DNA of 64,000 nt from positions 372,001 to 436,000 of the forward strand of contig JBCBET010000001.1 of assembly GCA_038528385.1 (NCBI GenBank), written 5' to 3'. The position numbers were made by a program, and so were the translations under genes. This DNA comes from Shimia_B sp038528385 (GTDB lineage: Bacteria; Pseudomonadota; Alphaproteobacteria; Rhodobacterales; Rhodobacteraceae). Positions 17,010 through 25,650 of the stretch are shown in pieces. How positions within the stretch are numbered: the stretch's first letter is position 1; each line of letters begins with the position of its first letter. The notes beneath the pieces are model-generated. The model searched no databases and was not told the origin of the DNA. It saw nothing but the letters and a program-made list of their open reading frames with translations.

Positions 17010-18344
17010 ATGGCTCAAGCCATGAAGATCGCCATCGTCGACGATGAACAAGACATGCGCCAGTCGATCAGCCAATGGCTGGCGCTGAGCGGCTTCGATA
17101 CGGAAACCTACGCCACCGCCGAGGACGCGCTGCGCAAGCTCGGACCCAACTACCCGGGCGTGGTGGTGAGCGATATCCGCATGCCCGGCATGGACGGCAT
17201 GCAGTTCCTCAAGCGGCTCATGGGCGTCGACAGCGCGCTTCCTGTGATCATGATCACGGGCCACGGCGACGTGCCCATGGCCGTGGAGGCCATGCGGGTG
17301 GGGGCATACGATTTCCTAGAGAAGCCATTCAATCCAGACCGGATGACAGAGCTCGCCAAGCGCGCCACGCAGCGCCGCCGGATGACGCTCGACAGCCGCG
17401 CGCTCCGCAAGGAGCTGTCCGACGGCGGCGCGCTCATGAAAAAGCTCATCGGCGCGAGCCCGGTCATGGAGCGCCTGAAGGAAGACATCCTCGACCTCGG
17501 CCAGGCCGACGGTCACGTGCTCATCGACGGCGAGACCGGCACGGGAAAGACGCTCGTGGCCCACGCGCTCCACGCGGTGGGGAGCCGCGCCTCCAAGAAG
17601 TTCATCCTCGTGTCCTGCGCGGCGCAGGAGGAGGAAACCCTCGCCAAGCTCATCTTCGGCCCCGCCGACGATTCCGGCGCGCAGCCCCTGATGGAGGCAG
17701 CCCGCGGCGGCACGCTCGTCCTAGAGGATATCGAGGCGCTGAGCCCAGCCCTTCAGACCCGCCTCCTGGCCGCGATCGACGCGCAAGGCACGCCCGCGGA
17801 GACGCGCATCATCGCGATCTCGAACCTTCAGGAGCAGGGCAAGAGCTGCGAGGACGTGCTGCGCGCGGATCTCTTCTACCGTCTTGCCGCGCTCAGGATC
17901 ACCGTGCCCCCCCTGCGCCAGCGGGGCGAGGACATCCTCATGCTCTTCACCCGCCTCTCCGACGATTTCGCGGATGAATATGGCTGTGACGCGCCAGAGG
18001 TCACCGCGCAGGAGGCCGCGCAGCTCCTGCAGGCGCCGTGGCCCGGCAACGTGCGCCAGCTCATCAACGTGGCCGAGCGCGCCGTCCTGCAAAACCGCCG
18101 CGGCTCCGGCACCATCGCGTCGCTCCTGATGACGGATGCCGAGCAGGAGCGCCCGGTGATGACGACCGAGGGCAAGCCGCTCAAGGAATATGTCGAAGCC
18201 TTCGAGCGCATGCTCATCGACAACACCATGCGCCGCCACAAGGGCTCCATTGCCTCGGTGATGGACGAGCTATGTCTGCCGAGACGGACACTGAACGAGA
18301 AGATGGCCAAGTACGGCCTTCAGAGATCGGATTATCTTGGCTGA
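17010..18344 (+). CDS. dctD: NtrC-family response regulator, DctD-like, without GAFTGA
   Basis: A 444-residue regulator: receiver domain with acceptor Asp55 in VVSDIRMPGMDG and Lys in LEKPFNP, AAA+ domain with Walker A GETGTGKT (174-181), and a C-terminal Fis-type helix-turn-helix (RHKGSIASVMDELCLPRRTL). The stretch between Walker A and B lacks the GAFTGA loop that contacts sigma-54; it reads FGPADDSGAQPLMEAARGG. Walker B is LVLEDIE with Glu239-Asp240 in place of the usual Asp-Glu. It may therefore act without sigma-54. ATG 17010 is one base after the kinase stop; ATG 17022 is an alternative. Confidence 0.85.
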   Translation: MAQAMKIAIVDDEQDMRQSISQWLALSGFDTETYATAEDALRKLGPNYPGVVVSDIRMPGMDGMQFLKRLMGVDSALPVIMITGHGDVPMAVEAMRVGAYDFLEKPFNPDRMTELAKRATQRRRMTLDSRALRKELSDGGALMKKLIGASPVMERLKEDILDLGQADGHVLIDGETGTGKTLVAHALHAVGSRASKKFILVSCAAQEEETLAKLIFGPADDSGAQPLMEAARGGTLVLEDIEALSPALQTRLLAAIDAQGTPAETRIIAISNLQEQGKSCEDVLRADLFYRLAALRITVPPLRQRGEDILMLFTRLSDDFADEYGCDAPEVTAQEAAQLLQAPWPGNVRQLINVAERAVLQNRRGSGTIASLLMTDAEQERPVMTTEGKPLKEYVEAFERMLIDNTMRRHKGSIASVMDELCLPRRTLNEKMAKYGLQRSDYLG

Positions 18345-19005
18345 CATCAAAGGCGTGCTGTTCGACATGGACGGCCTCCTCCTCGACACAGAGCGCCTCG
18401 GGCAGGACGCCTTCGTGGACGCGACCGCGCACATGGGCATACCCGAGGCAAAGGCGCGGCACGCGTTTCTCTTCATGATCGGCGGCAATGCGGAGGCCAA
18501 CCATGCCGCGCTGGCCCGCGAATTGCCGGAGGCCGACCCGCAGGTCTTGCGCCGTACCTGGGTCGACGCTTTCGAGGCGCGTCTGGCCAAGGGCGTGCCG
18601 CTCAGGCCCACGGCCTGGGACACGGTGAGCGCGCTTCACGCGCGCTTCCCCCTCGTCGTCGTGACCTCCTCCATGCGCCGGCACGCGGAGCACAACCTCG
18701 CTGCCACCGGGCTCGACCAATTCTTCCAGAGCGTCGTGGCCGCCGAGGATGTCACCGGGATGAAGCCCGACCCGGAGCCCTACCGCACAGGCGCCGCGCG
18801 CCTCGGGCTGGATCCGCGGGTCTGCGGCGCCTTCGAGGACAGTGACGTGGGCATCACCGCGGCCATGGGCGCCGGATGCCATGCCGTGCAGATCCCGGAT
18901 CTGCGTCCGCCCGACCGGCCCCTGCCCGCGCTCGGGCAGCGCACAGCGCGCACGATTGCGGAGGGCGCGGCCCTTCTGGGCCTGCTGCCGGTCCGCGCGG
19001 CCTAG
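18337..19005 (+). CDS. HAD-superfamily phosphatase, beta-PGM/Gph-like
   Basis: A 222-residue HAD hydrolase of the phosphoglucomutase-like subgroup: nucleophile motif VLFDMDGLLLDTERL, motif II VVVTSS, Lys in GMKPDPEPY and motif III GAFEDSDVGITAAMGAG. It probably acts on a small sugar phosphate. The start is a TTG at 18337 that overlaps the end of dctD by 8 bases; a GTG at 18355 would cut into the first strand. Cotranscription with dctBD is likely but the link may be fortuitous. Confidence 0.85.
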   Translation: MADIKGVLFDMDGLLLDTERLGQDAFVDATAHMGIPEAKARHAFLFMIGGNAEANHAALARELPEADPQVLRRTWVDAFEARLAKGVPLRPTAWDTVSALHARFPLVVVTSSMRRHAEHNLAATGLDQFFQSVVAAEDVTGMKPDPEPYRTGAARLGLDPRVCGAFEDSDVGITAAMGAGCHAVQIPDLRPPDRPLPALGQRTARTIAEGAALLGLLPVRAA

Positions 19006-19032
19006 ACCGCGCCACGCGGGCCCGAAATAAGA

Positions 19033-19062
19033 TTGCCATTGGACGACCGGTACCGATATGCT
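19033..19062 (+). promoter_or_regulatory. Candidate promoter of rne
   Basis: TTGCCA (19033-19038) and TATGCT (19057-19062) with 18-base spacing. Transcription from about 19069 would give a leader of about 370 bases before the rne ATG. Prediction from sequence only. Confidence 0.4.
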
Positions 19063-19068
19063 TGTGCG

Positions 19069-19439
19069 AGGGGTGCGTGCATAGCGCCTCTCTAGGGATT
19101 TTCCGGCGACGCAGGTCACGGCCAACGGGCCGGACGCGACACCGGTCACAAGACGACCCTGCCCCAGGCGGGGGTCGAGACCTCCGGGGCCACGCGCCCT
19201 GGTCATGAATGGGCGCCGCCATCCCCAAGGTGGCGTCGGAGACGAAACGCGATGGTTCGCGCCGAACCAAACACCGCCAACAGGCGGACCCAGCTTGCAG
19301 CACCCCCCGGCCCGAGGGCCTCGGGGCGCCAAGCGGCATGTACCAACGCTCCCACCAGACATTCCCGCGGCCACCAGGCCCCACCCCTCGACACGAGAGC
19401 ATCGGGTCCCCCCGGCGCGCGCGGATGCAGTAAGGCACC
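19069..19439 (+). promoter_or_regulatory. Long structured leader of rne
   Basis: The 434 bases between the phosphatase gene and rne contain no convincing gene. They do contain compact perfect hairpins: GGTTCG/CGAACC (19254-19268), CCGCC/GGCGG with loop AACA (19274-19287) and CCCGAG/CTCGGG (19311-19325), plus CGACCC/GGGTCG-like pairing near 19160-19185. In E. coli a long structured rne leader lets RNase E cleave its own mRNA; this region may do the same. Confidence 0.5.
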
Positions 19440-22055
19440 ATGGGAAAGAAAATGCTCATCGATGCCACCCACGCGGAAGAGACCCGCGTCGTGGTGGTCG
19501 ACGGAAACAAGGTCGACGAGTTCGACTTCGAAAGCCAGAACAAGCGCCAGCTAGCCGGTAACATCTACCTCGCCAAAGTGACCCGTGTGGAGCCCTCGCT
19601 CCAGGCGGCTTTTGTCGATTACGGCGGCAACCGCCACGGCTTCCTCGCCTTCTCGGAAATTCACCCGGATTACTACCAGATCCCGGTCGCCGACCGGGAG
19701 GCGCTCCTCGCCGAAGAGCGCGCCTACGCCGAGGCGCAGCGCAAGAAGGAAGAGGACGAAGAGCCGAAGCGCCGGACCCGTTCGCGGCGCAAGCCGAAAG
19801 CCTCAGAGACCACCGACGAGGACGCCGTCACCACGGCCGAGACCGAAAGCGGCGATATCTCCGGCATGGAGACGATCGACGTCGAGGACGAAGAAGGCTC
19901 CTCGCCCATGGAGCTCGTGGGCGAGACCCCGGTCGACACGCCCGCCAGCGACGACGAAGACGAGGATGGTGGCGCCGCAGACGACGCGGATGCCAAGGCC
20001 GCGGACGCCTCCGAGAAAGACGACAGCATCGAAAGCGTGGCCCAGGAGGACGATACCGAAGAGGTGCGCCCCGTCCGCAAGCCCCGCCCCCGCCGCTACA
20101 AGATCCAGGAGGTCGTGAAGGTCCGCCAGATCCTCCTGGTGCAGGTCGTCAAGGAGGAGCGCGGCAACAAGGGCGCGGCGCTCACCACGTACCTGTCGCT
20201 CGCTGGCCGCTACTGCGTGCTCATGCCCAACACCGCCCGTGGCGGCGGCATATCCCGCAAGATCACGAACGCCGTCGATCGCAAGAAGCTCAAGGAGATC
20301 GCCACCTCCATCGAGGTACCGGACGGCGCGGGCCTCATCGTGCGCACCGCGGGCGCCAAGCGCACGAAGACGGAGATCAAGCGGGACTACGAATACCTGC
20401 AGCGCCTCTGGGAGCAGATCCGCGAGCTCACGCTGCAATCGACCGCTCCCGCCAAAATCTACGAAGAAGGCGACCTCATCAAACGCTCTATCCGCGATCT
20501 CTACGGCAAGGAGATCGATGAGGTGATCGTGGAGGGCGAAGCGGGCTACCGCGTGGCCAAGGACTTCATGAAGATGATCATGCCGTCCCACGCCAAGAAC
20601 GTGAAACACTACCACGAAGGCCTGCCGCTCTTCGCGCGGCACCAGGTGGAAAGCTACCTCGACGGGATGTTCAACCCGACGGTGCAGCTCCGCTCCGGCG
20701 GCTACATCGTCATCGGGATCACGGAGGCGCTCGTCGCCATCGACGTGAACTCCGGCAAGGCCACCAAAGAAGGCTCCATCGAGGAGACGGCCCTCAAGAC
20801 CAACATGGAGGCCGCCGAGGAGGTCGCGCGTCAGCTCCGCCTCCGCGATCTCGCGGGCCTCATCGTCATCGACTTCATCGACATGGAAGACCGCCGCAAC
20901 AACGCCAAGGTCGAGAAGGTCATGAAGGACAAGCTCAAGACCGACCGCGCGCGGATCCAGGTGGGCCGCATCTCGGGCTTCGGCCTCATGGAGATGAGCC
21001 GCCAGCGTCTGCGCCCCGGCATGCTCGAGGCCTCCACGCAGCCCTGTCCACACTGCCACGGCACGGGCCTCATCCGTTCCGACGACAGCATGGGTCTCAC
21101 CATCCTGCGCCAGCTGGAGGAAGAGGGCACGCGGCGCCGGACGAAGGAAGTGCTCGTGCGCGCGCCGGTGAAGATCGCGAATTTCCTGATCAATCAGAAG
21201 CGCGAATACGTCGCCCAGATCGAGGCACGGCACGGCATGTCCGTGCGGATCGAGGCCGATCCCCACATGATCAGCCCGGATTATGCGGTGGAGAAATTCA
21301 AGACGGCTACCCGCGCGGTGGCGGAGGCCCCGGTCATCACCGGCGATGCCTCCCTCATGGAGGATTGGGACGACGAGGACGCGGTCGCGGAGGTGGATGC
21401 GCCGGCGCCCGAGGAGGACGAACAGCCCCCAAAGAAGAAGCGCCGCAGGCGGCGCCGCCGCCGGGGTGGCGGTGGTTCCGGCCAGAACGGCGACGAGCAA
21501 CAGCAGAACGACACCGCTCAGGGGTCTGACACAGACGGCTCCGAGGCCGCCGATGAGTCGCCGACCGAGGCTATGGACCCCGCTGCGGCGGACGCGGCTG
21601 CCGATGCACCGGCCTCGGGTGAGGAAAAGCCGAAGAAGCGGACGCGGCGTTCGCGGTCCCGCAAGCCTAAGGCGGTCGAGGAGGCCTCCGACGCCGGCGC
21701 GGCCGAGACCCCGGCAGGTTCGGAGGAGCCGGCCCGAGCGGAACCCGACGCGCAACCGGAGCCCGACGCGCAGCCTGAGCCTGCACCGGAACTGGAAACT
21801 GCGGCGCAGGCGGAGCCCGACGCCCCGGCAGAGACGCCACCGGCAAAGCCGAAACGGACGCGCAAGAAAGCGCCCGCTGTCGCGCCCGAGCCCGTGGAGG
21901 AGACAGCCTCTGCCGAGGTTCCCGAGGCCGCCCCCGAGGTGAAAGCCGAGAGCGAAGTGCCCGAAGCCGCCGCGCCCGTGGCAGCGGAGGCCGGAACGGA
22001 AGCCGCCACCGAGGACAAGCCCAAGCGCAAGGGCTGGTGGTCCCTGGGACGGTGA
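19440..22055 (+). CDS. rne: Ribonuclease E
   Basis: An 871-residue RNase E/G, the main endonuclease of mRNA decay and rRNA/tRNA processing. The S1 domain (about 37-260) is split by a 120-residue acidic insertion (about 97-217). Catalytic Asp435 and Asp478 in IDVNSG and DFIDMED are 43 residues apart, and zinc-link Cys536/Cys539 in CPHCHG lie 101 after Asp435, the E. coli spacings. Residues after about 650 are disordered: an Arg-rich RRRRRRRGG patch, then long Ala/Pro/Glu runs including a repeated EPDAQP unit, ending KRKGWWSLGR. The tail probably scaffolds the degradosome. Confidence 0.96.
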   Translation: MGKKMLIDATHAEETRVVVVDGNKVDEFDFESQNKRQLAGNIYLAKVTRVEPSLQAAFVDYGGNRHGFLAFSEIHPDYYQIPVADREALLAEERAYAEAQRKKEEDEEPKRRTRSRRKPKASETTDEDAVTTAETESGDISGMETIDVEDEEGSSPMELVGETPVDTPASDDEDEDGGAADDADAKAADASEKDDSIESVAQEDDTEEVRPVRKPRPRRYKIQEVVKVRQILLVQVVKEERGNKGAALTTYLSLAGRYCVLMPNTARGGGISRKITNAVDRKKLKEIATSIEVPDGAGLIVRTAGAKRTKTEIKRDYEYLQRLWEQIRELTLQSTAPAKIYEEGDLIKRSIRDLYGKEIDEVIVEGEAGYRVAKDFMKMIMPSHAKNVKHYHEGLPLFARHQVESYLDGMFNPTVQLRSGGYIVIGITEALVAIDVNSGKATKEGSIEETALKTNMEAAEEVARQLRLRDLAGLIVIDFIDMEDRRNNAKVEKVMKDKLKTDRARIQVGRISGFGLMEMSRQRLRPGMLEASTQPCPHCHGTGLIRSDDSMGLTILRQLEEEGTRRRTKEVLVRAPVKIANFLINQKREYVAQIEARHGMSVRIEADPHMISPDYAVEKFKTATRAVAEAPVITGDASLMEDWDDEDAVAEVDAPAPEEDEQPPKKKRRRRRRRRGGGGSGQNGDEQQQNDTAQGSDTDGSEAADESPTEAMDPAAADAAADAPASGEEKPKKRTRRSRSRKPKAVEEASDAGAAETPAGSEEPARAEPDAQPEPDAQPEPAPELETAAQAEPDAPAETPPAKPKRTRKKAPAVAPEPVEETASAEVPEAAPEVKAESEVPEAAAPVAAEAGTEAATEDKPKRKGWWSLGR

Positions 22056-22061
22056 AATCAG

Positions 22062-22097
22062 GGGCGCCATGAAGTCCAGCAAGACTTCATGGCGCCC
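22062..22097. terminator. Bidirectional terminator between rne and the radical SAM gene
   Basis: A perfect 15-bp stem (22062-22076 with 22083-22097) with a 6-base loop lies between two convergent stop codons, 6 bases after rne and 4 bases before the other. Stem strength and place make a bidirectional terminator very likely. Confidence 0.85.
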
Positions 22098-22100
22098 GCC

Positions 22101-23183
22101 TCAAAACAGGCTCAGCTGATCTCCCGGGCGTTCGGGCACGCGGAAGAGATCCGTCCGCAGGGCGGGCAAGTCGTCCGTGAGGCCCAGCCGCTTGAGCGCC
22201 AGGTCGAAGCGATGCGACAGCATCCGCGCGTGGGGTCCCTCGCCGCGCAGACGCTTGTGCCACTGCGCATCGTAATCCTTGCCACCATGGGCCTCCCGCA
22301 CCCGCGCCATGACCTTGGCCGCCTGGTTAGGCACTTCGCGCGCCAACCAGTCTCGAAAGAGCCCGGCCACCTCGTAAGGCAGCCTAAGCATCACCCAGCT
22401 CGCCGCACGCGCGCCCGAGGCGGCACCGGCCTCCAGTATGGCTTCGAGCTCGTGATCCGTGAGCCCAGGGATCATCGGCGACGCGCAGACGCGGACGGGC
22501 ACGCCTGCCGCGGCAAGCCGTTCGATGGTTTTCAGGCGCCGCGCTGGCGCAGGGACGCGCGGCTCCATCTTGCGGGCGAGCCCGGCGTCAAGCGTCGTCA
22601 CAGAGATACCGACGCTCACGAGCCCCTCCCCCGCCAGCTTCTCCAGGAGGTCGAGATCACGCTCGATGATGGCGCCCTTCGTCGTGATCATCACCGGGTG
22701 GCGAAAATCCCAGAGCACCTCGAGACAGCGCCGCATCACTCCCTCCCGCAGCTCCGCGGGCTGGTAGGGATCAGTATTGGTGCCGATGGCGATGGGGGCG
22801 GGCCGGTAGCGCACCGCCGACAGCTCCCGCGCCAGGAGATCCGGCGCGGCGGGCTTCACGCTCAGCTTCGTCTCGAAATCGAGCCCAGGAGACAGGTCGA
22901 GGAAGGCGTGGCTCGGTCGCGCGAAACAATAGATGCAGCCGTGCTCGCAACCGCGATAGGGATTGATGGAGCGGTCGAAGCGGACATCGGGCGAGGTGTT
23001 TTTCGTGATGATCCGGCGCGCGGTCTCCTGGCGCATCTCCGTGCGGAGCACCGGCCCCTCGTCGAAACCCCATCCGTCATCGGCCACATGGGCCTCCTGG
23101 GACTGGAAACGTCCGGCGGGATTGCCGTCGGCACCGCGACCCAAGGCGCGGGCGAATTGATCCTCGGGGCGGCGACGATTCAT
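22101..23183 (-). CDS. PA0069-family radical SAM protein (SplB-like)
   Basis: A 360-residue radical SAM enzyme with the cluster motif CEHGCIYC (Cys79, Cys83, Cys86) after NPYRGC, then GTNTDPYQPAE and TTKGAIIERDLDLL. It belongs to the PA0069 group, related to spore photoproduct lyase, but its reaction is unknown. The N-terminal 60 residues are a family-typical extension with FDEGPVLRTE. A GAAC-N7-GAAC site 13 bases before the ATG suggests control by LexA, so a DNA-damage role is plausible. Confidence 0.88.
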   Translation of the reverse strand: MNRRRPEDQFARALGRGADGNPAGRFQSQEAHVADDGWGFDEGPVLRTEMRQETARRIITKNTSPDVRFDRSINPYRGCEHGCIYCFARPSHAFLDLSPGLDFETKLSVKPAAPDLLARELSAVRYRPAPIAIGTNTDPYQPAELREGVMRRCLEVLWDFRHPVMITTKGAIIERDLDLLEKLAGEGLVSVGISVTTLDAGLARKMEPRVPAPARRLKTIERLAAAGVPVRVCASPMIPGLTDHELEAILEAGAASGARAASWVMLRLPYEVAGLFRDWLAREVPNQAAKVMARVREAHGGKDYDAQWHKRLRGEGPHARMLSHRFDLALKRLGLTDDLPALRTDLFRVPERPGDQLSLF

Positions 23184-23195
23184 GGAAATAAGTTA

Positions 23196-23210
23196 GAACA
23201 TTACCAGAAC
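23196..23210 (-). promoter_or_regulatory. Candidate LexA (SOS) box
   Basis: GAAC at 23196-23199 and GAAC at 23207-23210, seven bases apart; on the minus strand this reads GTTC-N7-GTTC, the alphaproteobacterial LexA direct repeat. It lies 13-27 bases upstream of the radical SAM start codon, where a repressor would block transcription or the early transcript. Confidence 0.65.
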
Positions 23211-23354
23211 ATTTAAAAGCGTTCATGTTGATATGGCGCTTTTGGGCGCGTCGCGCAGCGTCGCGTGCTTGTCGCTATTGGCTCAGAAGACGATATTTCT
23301 CATGACCATACAGGGTTATAGACCAGCAGTGATGCCATGGAAGGTGCACGCGCC

Positions 23355-24059
23355 ATGTCCGACGAAGAAGACGATATCATCCTCGCGGAGCTCGACGACG
23401 AGGAACTCGTCGCCCAGATGTATGATGATCTTTACGACGGTCTCAGGGAAGAGATCGAAGAGGGCGTTAACATCCTGCTGGAGCGCGGCTGGGCCCCCTA
23501 CAGAATTCTGACCGAGGCGCTCGTGGGCGGCATGACGATCGTAGGCAACGATTTCCGCGACGGCATATTGTTCGTACCCGAGGTCCTGCTCGCCGCCAAC
23601 GCAATGAAGGGCGGCATGGCCATCCTGAAGCCGCTCCTCGCGGAAACCGGCGCGCCCCGCGTCGGCAAGATGGTGATCGGCACCGTGAAGGGCGACATCC
23701 ACGACATCGGCAAGAACCTCGTCTCCATGATGATGGAGGGCGCCGGCTTCGAGGTCGTCGATCTCGGCATCAACAACGCCGTCGAGAAATACATGGACGC
23801 GCTCAAGACCGAGGAGCCCGATATCCTCGGCATGTCCGCGCTCCTGACGACGACGATGCCCTACATGAAGGTGGTCATCGACACGATGGTGGAGACCGGT
23901 GTGCGCGACGACTACATCGTCCTCGTGGGCGGTGCGCCCCTCAACGAGGAATTCGGCAAGGCCATCGGCGCCGACGCTTATTGCCGCGATGCCGCCGTGG
24001 CGGTGGAGACGGCCAAAGCCTTCGTGGCCCGCAAGCACAACCAGATGGCGGTGAGCTGA
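23355..24059 (+). CDS. Corrinoid (B12-binding) protein, split methionine synthase part
   Basis: A 234-residue protein with a helical cap domain (about residues 10-90, LYDGLREEIEEGVNILLERG through VPEVLLAANAMKGG) and a cobalamin-binding Rossmann domain with GTVKGDIHDIGKN, whose His116 is the lower cobalt ligand. This matches the B12 module of MetH and of methyltransferase corrinoid proteins. It probably takes a methyl group from a folate-binding partner and gives it to the homocysteine methyltransferase at 11947. ATG 23355 follows GGAAGG; ATG 23337 would add 6 residues. Confidence 0.9.
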   Translation: MSDEEDDIILAELDDEELVAQMYDDLYDGLREEIEEGVNILLERGWAPYRILTEALVGGMTIVGNDFRDGILFVPEVLLAANAMKGGMAILKPLLAETGAPRVGKMVIGTVKGDIHDIGKNLVSMMMEGAGFEVVDLGINNAVEKYMDALKTEEPDILGMSALLTTTMPYMKVVIDTMVETGVRDDYIVLVGGAPLNEEFGKAIGADAYCRDAAVAVETAKAFVARKHNQMAVS

Positions 24060-24070
24060 GCGCCGCAAAG

Positions 24071-24110
24071 GCCCCGGGGGGGCTTCGGAGAGCTGAAGAG
24101 CTGCCGGGGC
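24071..24110 (+). terminator. Hairpin after the corrinoid protein gene
   Basis: GCCCCGG (24071-24077) pairs with CCGGGGC (24104-24110), with a smaller AGCT/AGCT pair inside. It lies 12 bases after the stop codon and probably separates this transcript from the following membrane-protein gene. Confidence 0.45.
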
Positions 24111-24178
24111 TTGCATGATCCCGCATCTGGGGTAGCCTCGGGCAATTGATTTCACTTCCTTTCGCCCGGGTTTGAGCT

Positions 24179-25618
24179 GTGGCTGGACCGTCCGACACCG
24201 CCAAAGACGCCCTGATCGCAAAGCAGGAGTTGGAGCGTCTTCGCCACCACATCGACAGGCCCGAGCGCGGCACCTGGTCGGGAGCCATCCGCATGTGGTT
24301 CCTCCCGCTCATCGTCGCGCTCTTCCCGCTCATCGCTGCCGTGGCGGGCGGTGCCCTCGCCCCTGACATAGACGTGCCCGCATTGAGCACCGAGGAGCGC
24401 ATTCTCCTCGGCGCCGAGAAGGACGCGGCCAAGCGCAGGCTTCTCGACCGCATCGCTGGCGACAGCCTCCCCTTCACCGCCTACCGCGAGCGCATCGCCA
24501 TCCTGGGGGCGAGCCTCATTCTCTCCGCCTTCGTGGTCATGGCGCTTCTGGCGCAACGGATGCTTATCCAGCGACACTGGAGCATGTTCGTCGCCGACAA
24601 GAAGCTGCCCACGGTGCAGGCGCCGACGCTCGGTACGTTCGTGGCCGGCGGCGTCATTCTCGTGGCCACCATTCTACTTGCCCCCACGCTCGACCTGCCG
24701 GGCCCGCTGGAGACCGCGCTCCAGCGTGACATCGTCATCGCCGTGGCGTTTCTGGCAGCGGCCACCATGACGCTGGGTTTCGTCACCCTGCTTGGGTCCT
24801 TCATCATCGCGGGCAACTTCCCGACCCTGCAAGAGGCGGAGGCGATCTCTCGCGGCTTCACCATGGCCAAGTGGCACTACGGCGCCGAGAGGAACCGCGA
24901 CGTGCTGGCCCACGCGCTTCCTAAGTTCGAACCCGGCCCCTACGAGATGCCCAAGATCGGGCCCAAGGCCGCGCTTCCGCACCCCGAGCATACCTCGCTC
25001 ACCATCGACCCGGGCCTCACGGCACAGCAGAGCATCGACCTCATCAACATGATGTGCTTCGTGCTGGCGGCGGCCTTCGTCTTCACGCTGGCGGTCCTGT
25101 CCTTTTCGGGCGGACTGCTGGCCACGTCCCTCGGCGGGCCGGAGACCTTTTCCGACGCTCTGCGCGCGGCCATGGACGGGTGGGTCGTCTTCGTTGGGCT
25201 GGGGGCGTCGGCGACGCTCGCGGTGGCCTACACCATGCCCGTCCTGCGTATCATGCCCTATCTCTACGCCGCCAAGGCGCTGGAGGAGGCCGCGAAGGAA
25301 AGGAAGGAGCCGCCCGCCGCCAAAAAGCCGTGGAAAGTCGCCGGAAGCCTCGGGCTCAAGGGCGTGGACGTCACGGTGGACCGCGATCCCGCGCCAGAAA
25401 CGCCGGTGGAGGACGCGCCGAAACCCTACAATCCCTTCGACCTTCACCGTTGGCAGATCGGCATCACCGAGGAGCGGCTCGACGCCATCGTGGAGGCGGC
25501 CCGATTCGGAGGGGCCTTTCACACGCTCACGCGGGACACCTTCACCAAACACCTCACGAGCGTGCTCACCATCATCGCACCGGCGGCGGCGGGAACGATC
25601 CTGTCGCTCCTGGGCTGA
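24179..25618 (+). CDS. Uncharacterised six-helix membrane protein
   Basis: A 479-residue protein that I cannot assign to a family. Predicted membrane helices lie near residues 40-60, 107-127, 152-170, 184-212, 290-312 and 333-356; a polar stretch (213-289) and a cytoplasmic-looking C-terminal third (360-479) contain Lys/Pro-rich text and end in another hydrophobic segment. The start is GTG 24179. It lies between the corrinoid protein and DUF1638, two genes that may work together, so a link with B12-dependent methyl transfer is possible but unproven. Confidence 0.7.
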   Translation: MAGPSDTAKDALIAKQELERLRHHIDRPERGTWSGAIRMWFLPLIVALFPLIAAVAGGALAPDIDVPALSTEERILLGAEKDAAKRRLLDRIAGDSLPFTAYRERIAILGASLILSAFVVMALLAQRMLIQRHWSMFVADKKLPTVQAPTLGTFVAGGVILVATILLAPTLDLPGPLETALQRDIVIAVAFLAAATMTLGFVTLLGSFIIAGNFPTLQEAEAISRGFTMAKWHYGAERNRDVLAHALPKFEPGPYEMPKIGPKAALPHPEHTSLTIDPGLTAQQSIDLINMMCFVLAAAFVFTLAVLSFSGGLLATSLGGPETFSDALRAAMDGWVVFVGLGASATLAVAYTMPVLRIMPYLYAAKALEEAAKERKEPPAAKKPWKVAGSLGLKGVDVTVDRDPAPETPVEDAPKPYNPFDLHRWQIGITEERLDAIVEAARFGGAFHTLTRDTFTKHLTSVLTIIAPAAAGTILSLLG

Positions 25619-25650
25619 CCTCACGGCGCGTCTGCGGTAGGGTCCCGGTT

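Noticed and set aside
19803..22082. 759-codon minus-strand frame across rne
   Set aside because: Antisense to RNase E, whose catalytic spacing is perfect; product is Leu/Arg/Gly-rich without motifs.
23184..23354. Cobalamin riboswitch in front of the corrinoid gene
   Set aside because: No B12 box (GCCACTG-type) or long conserved core in the 171-base gap.
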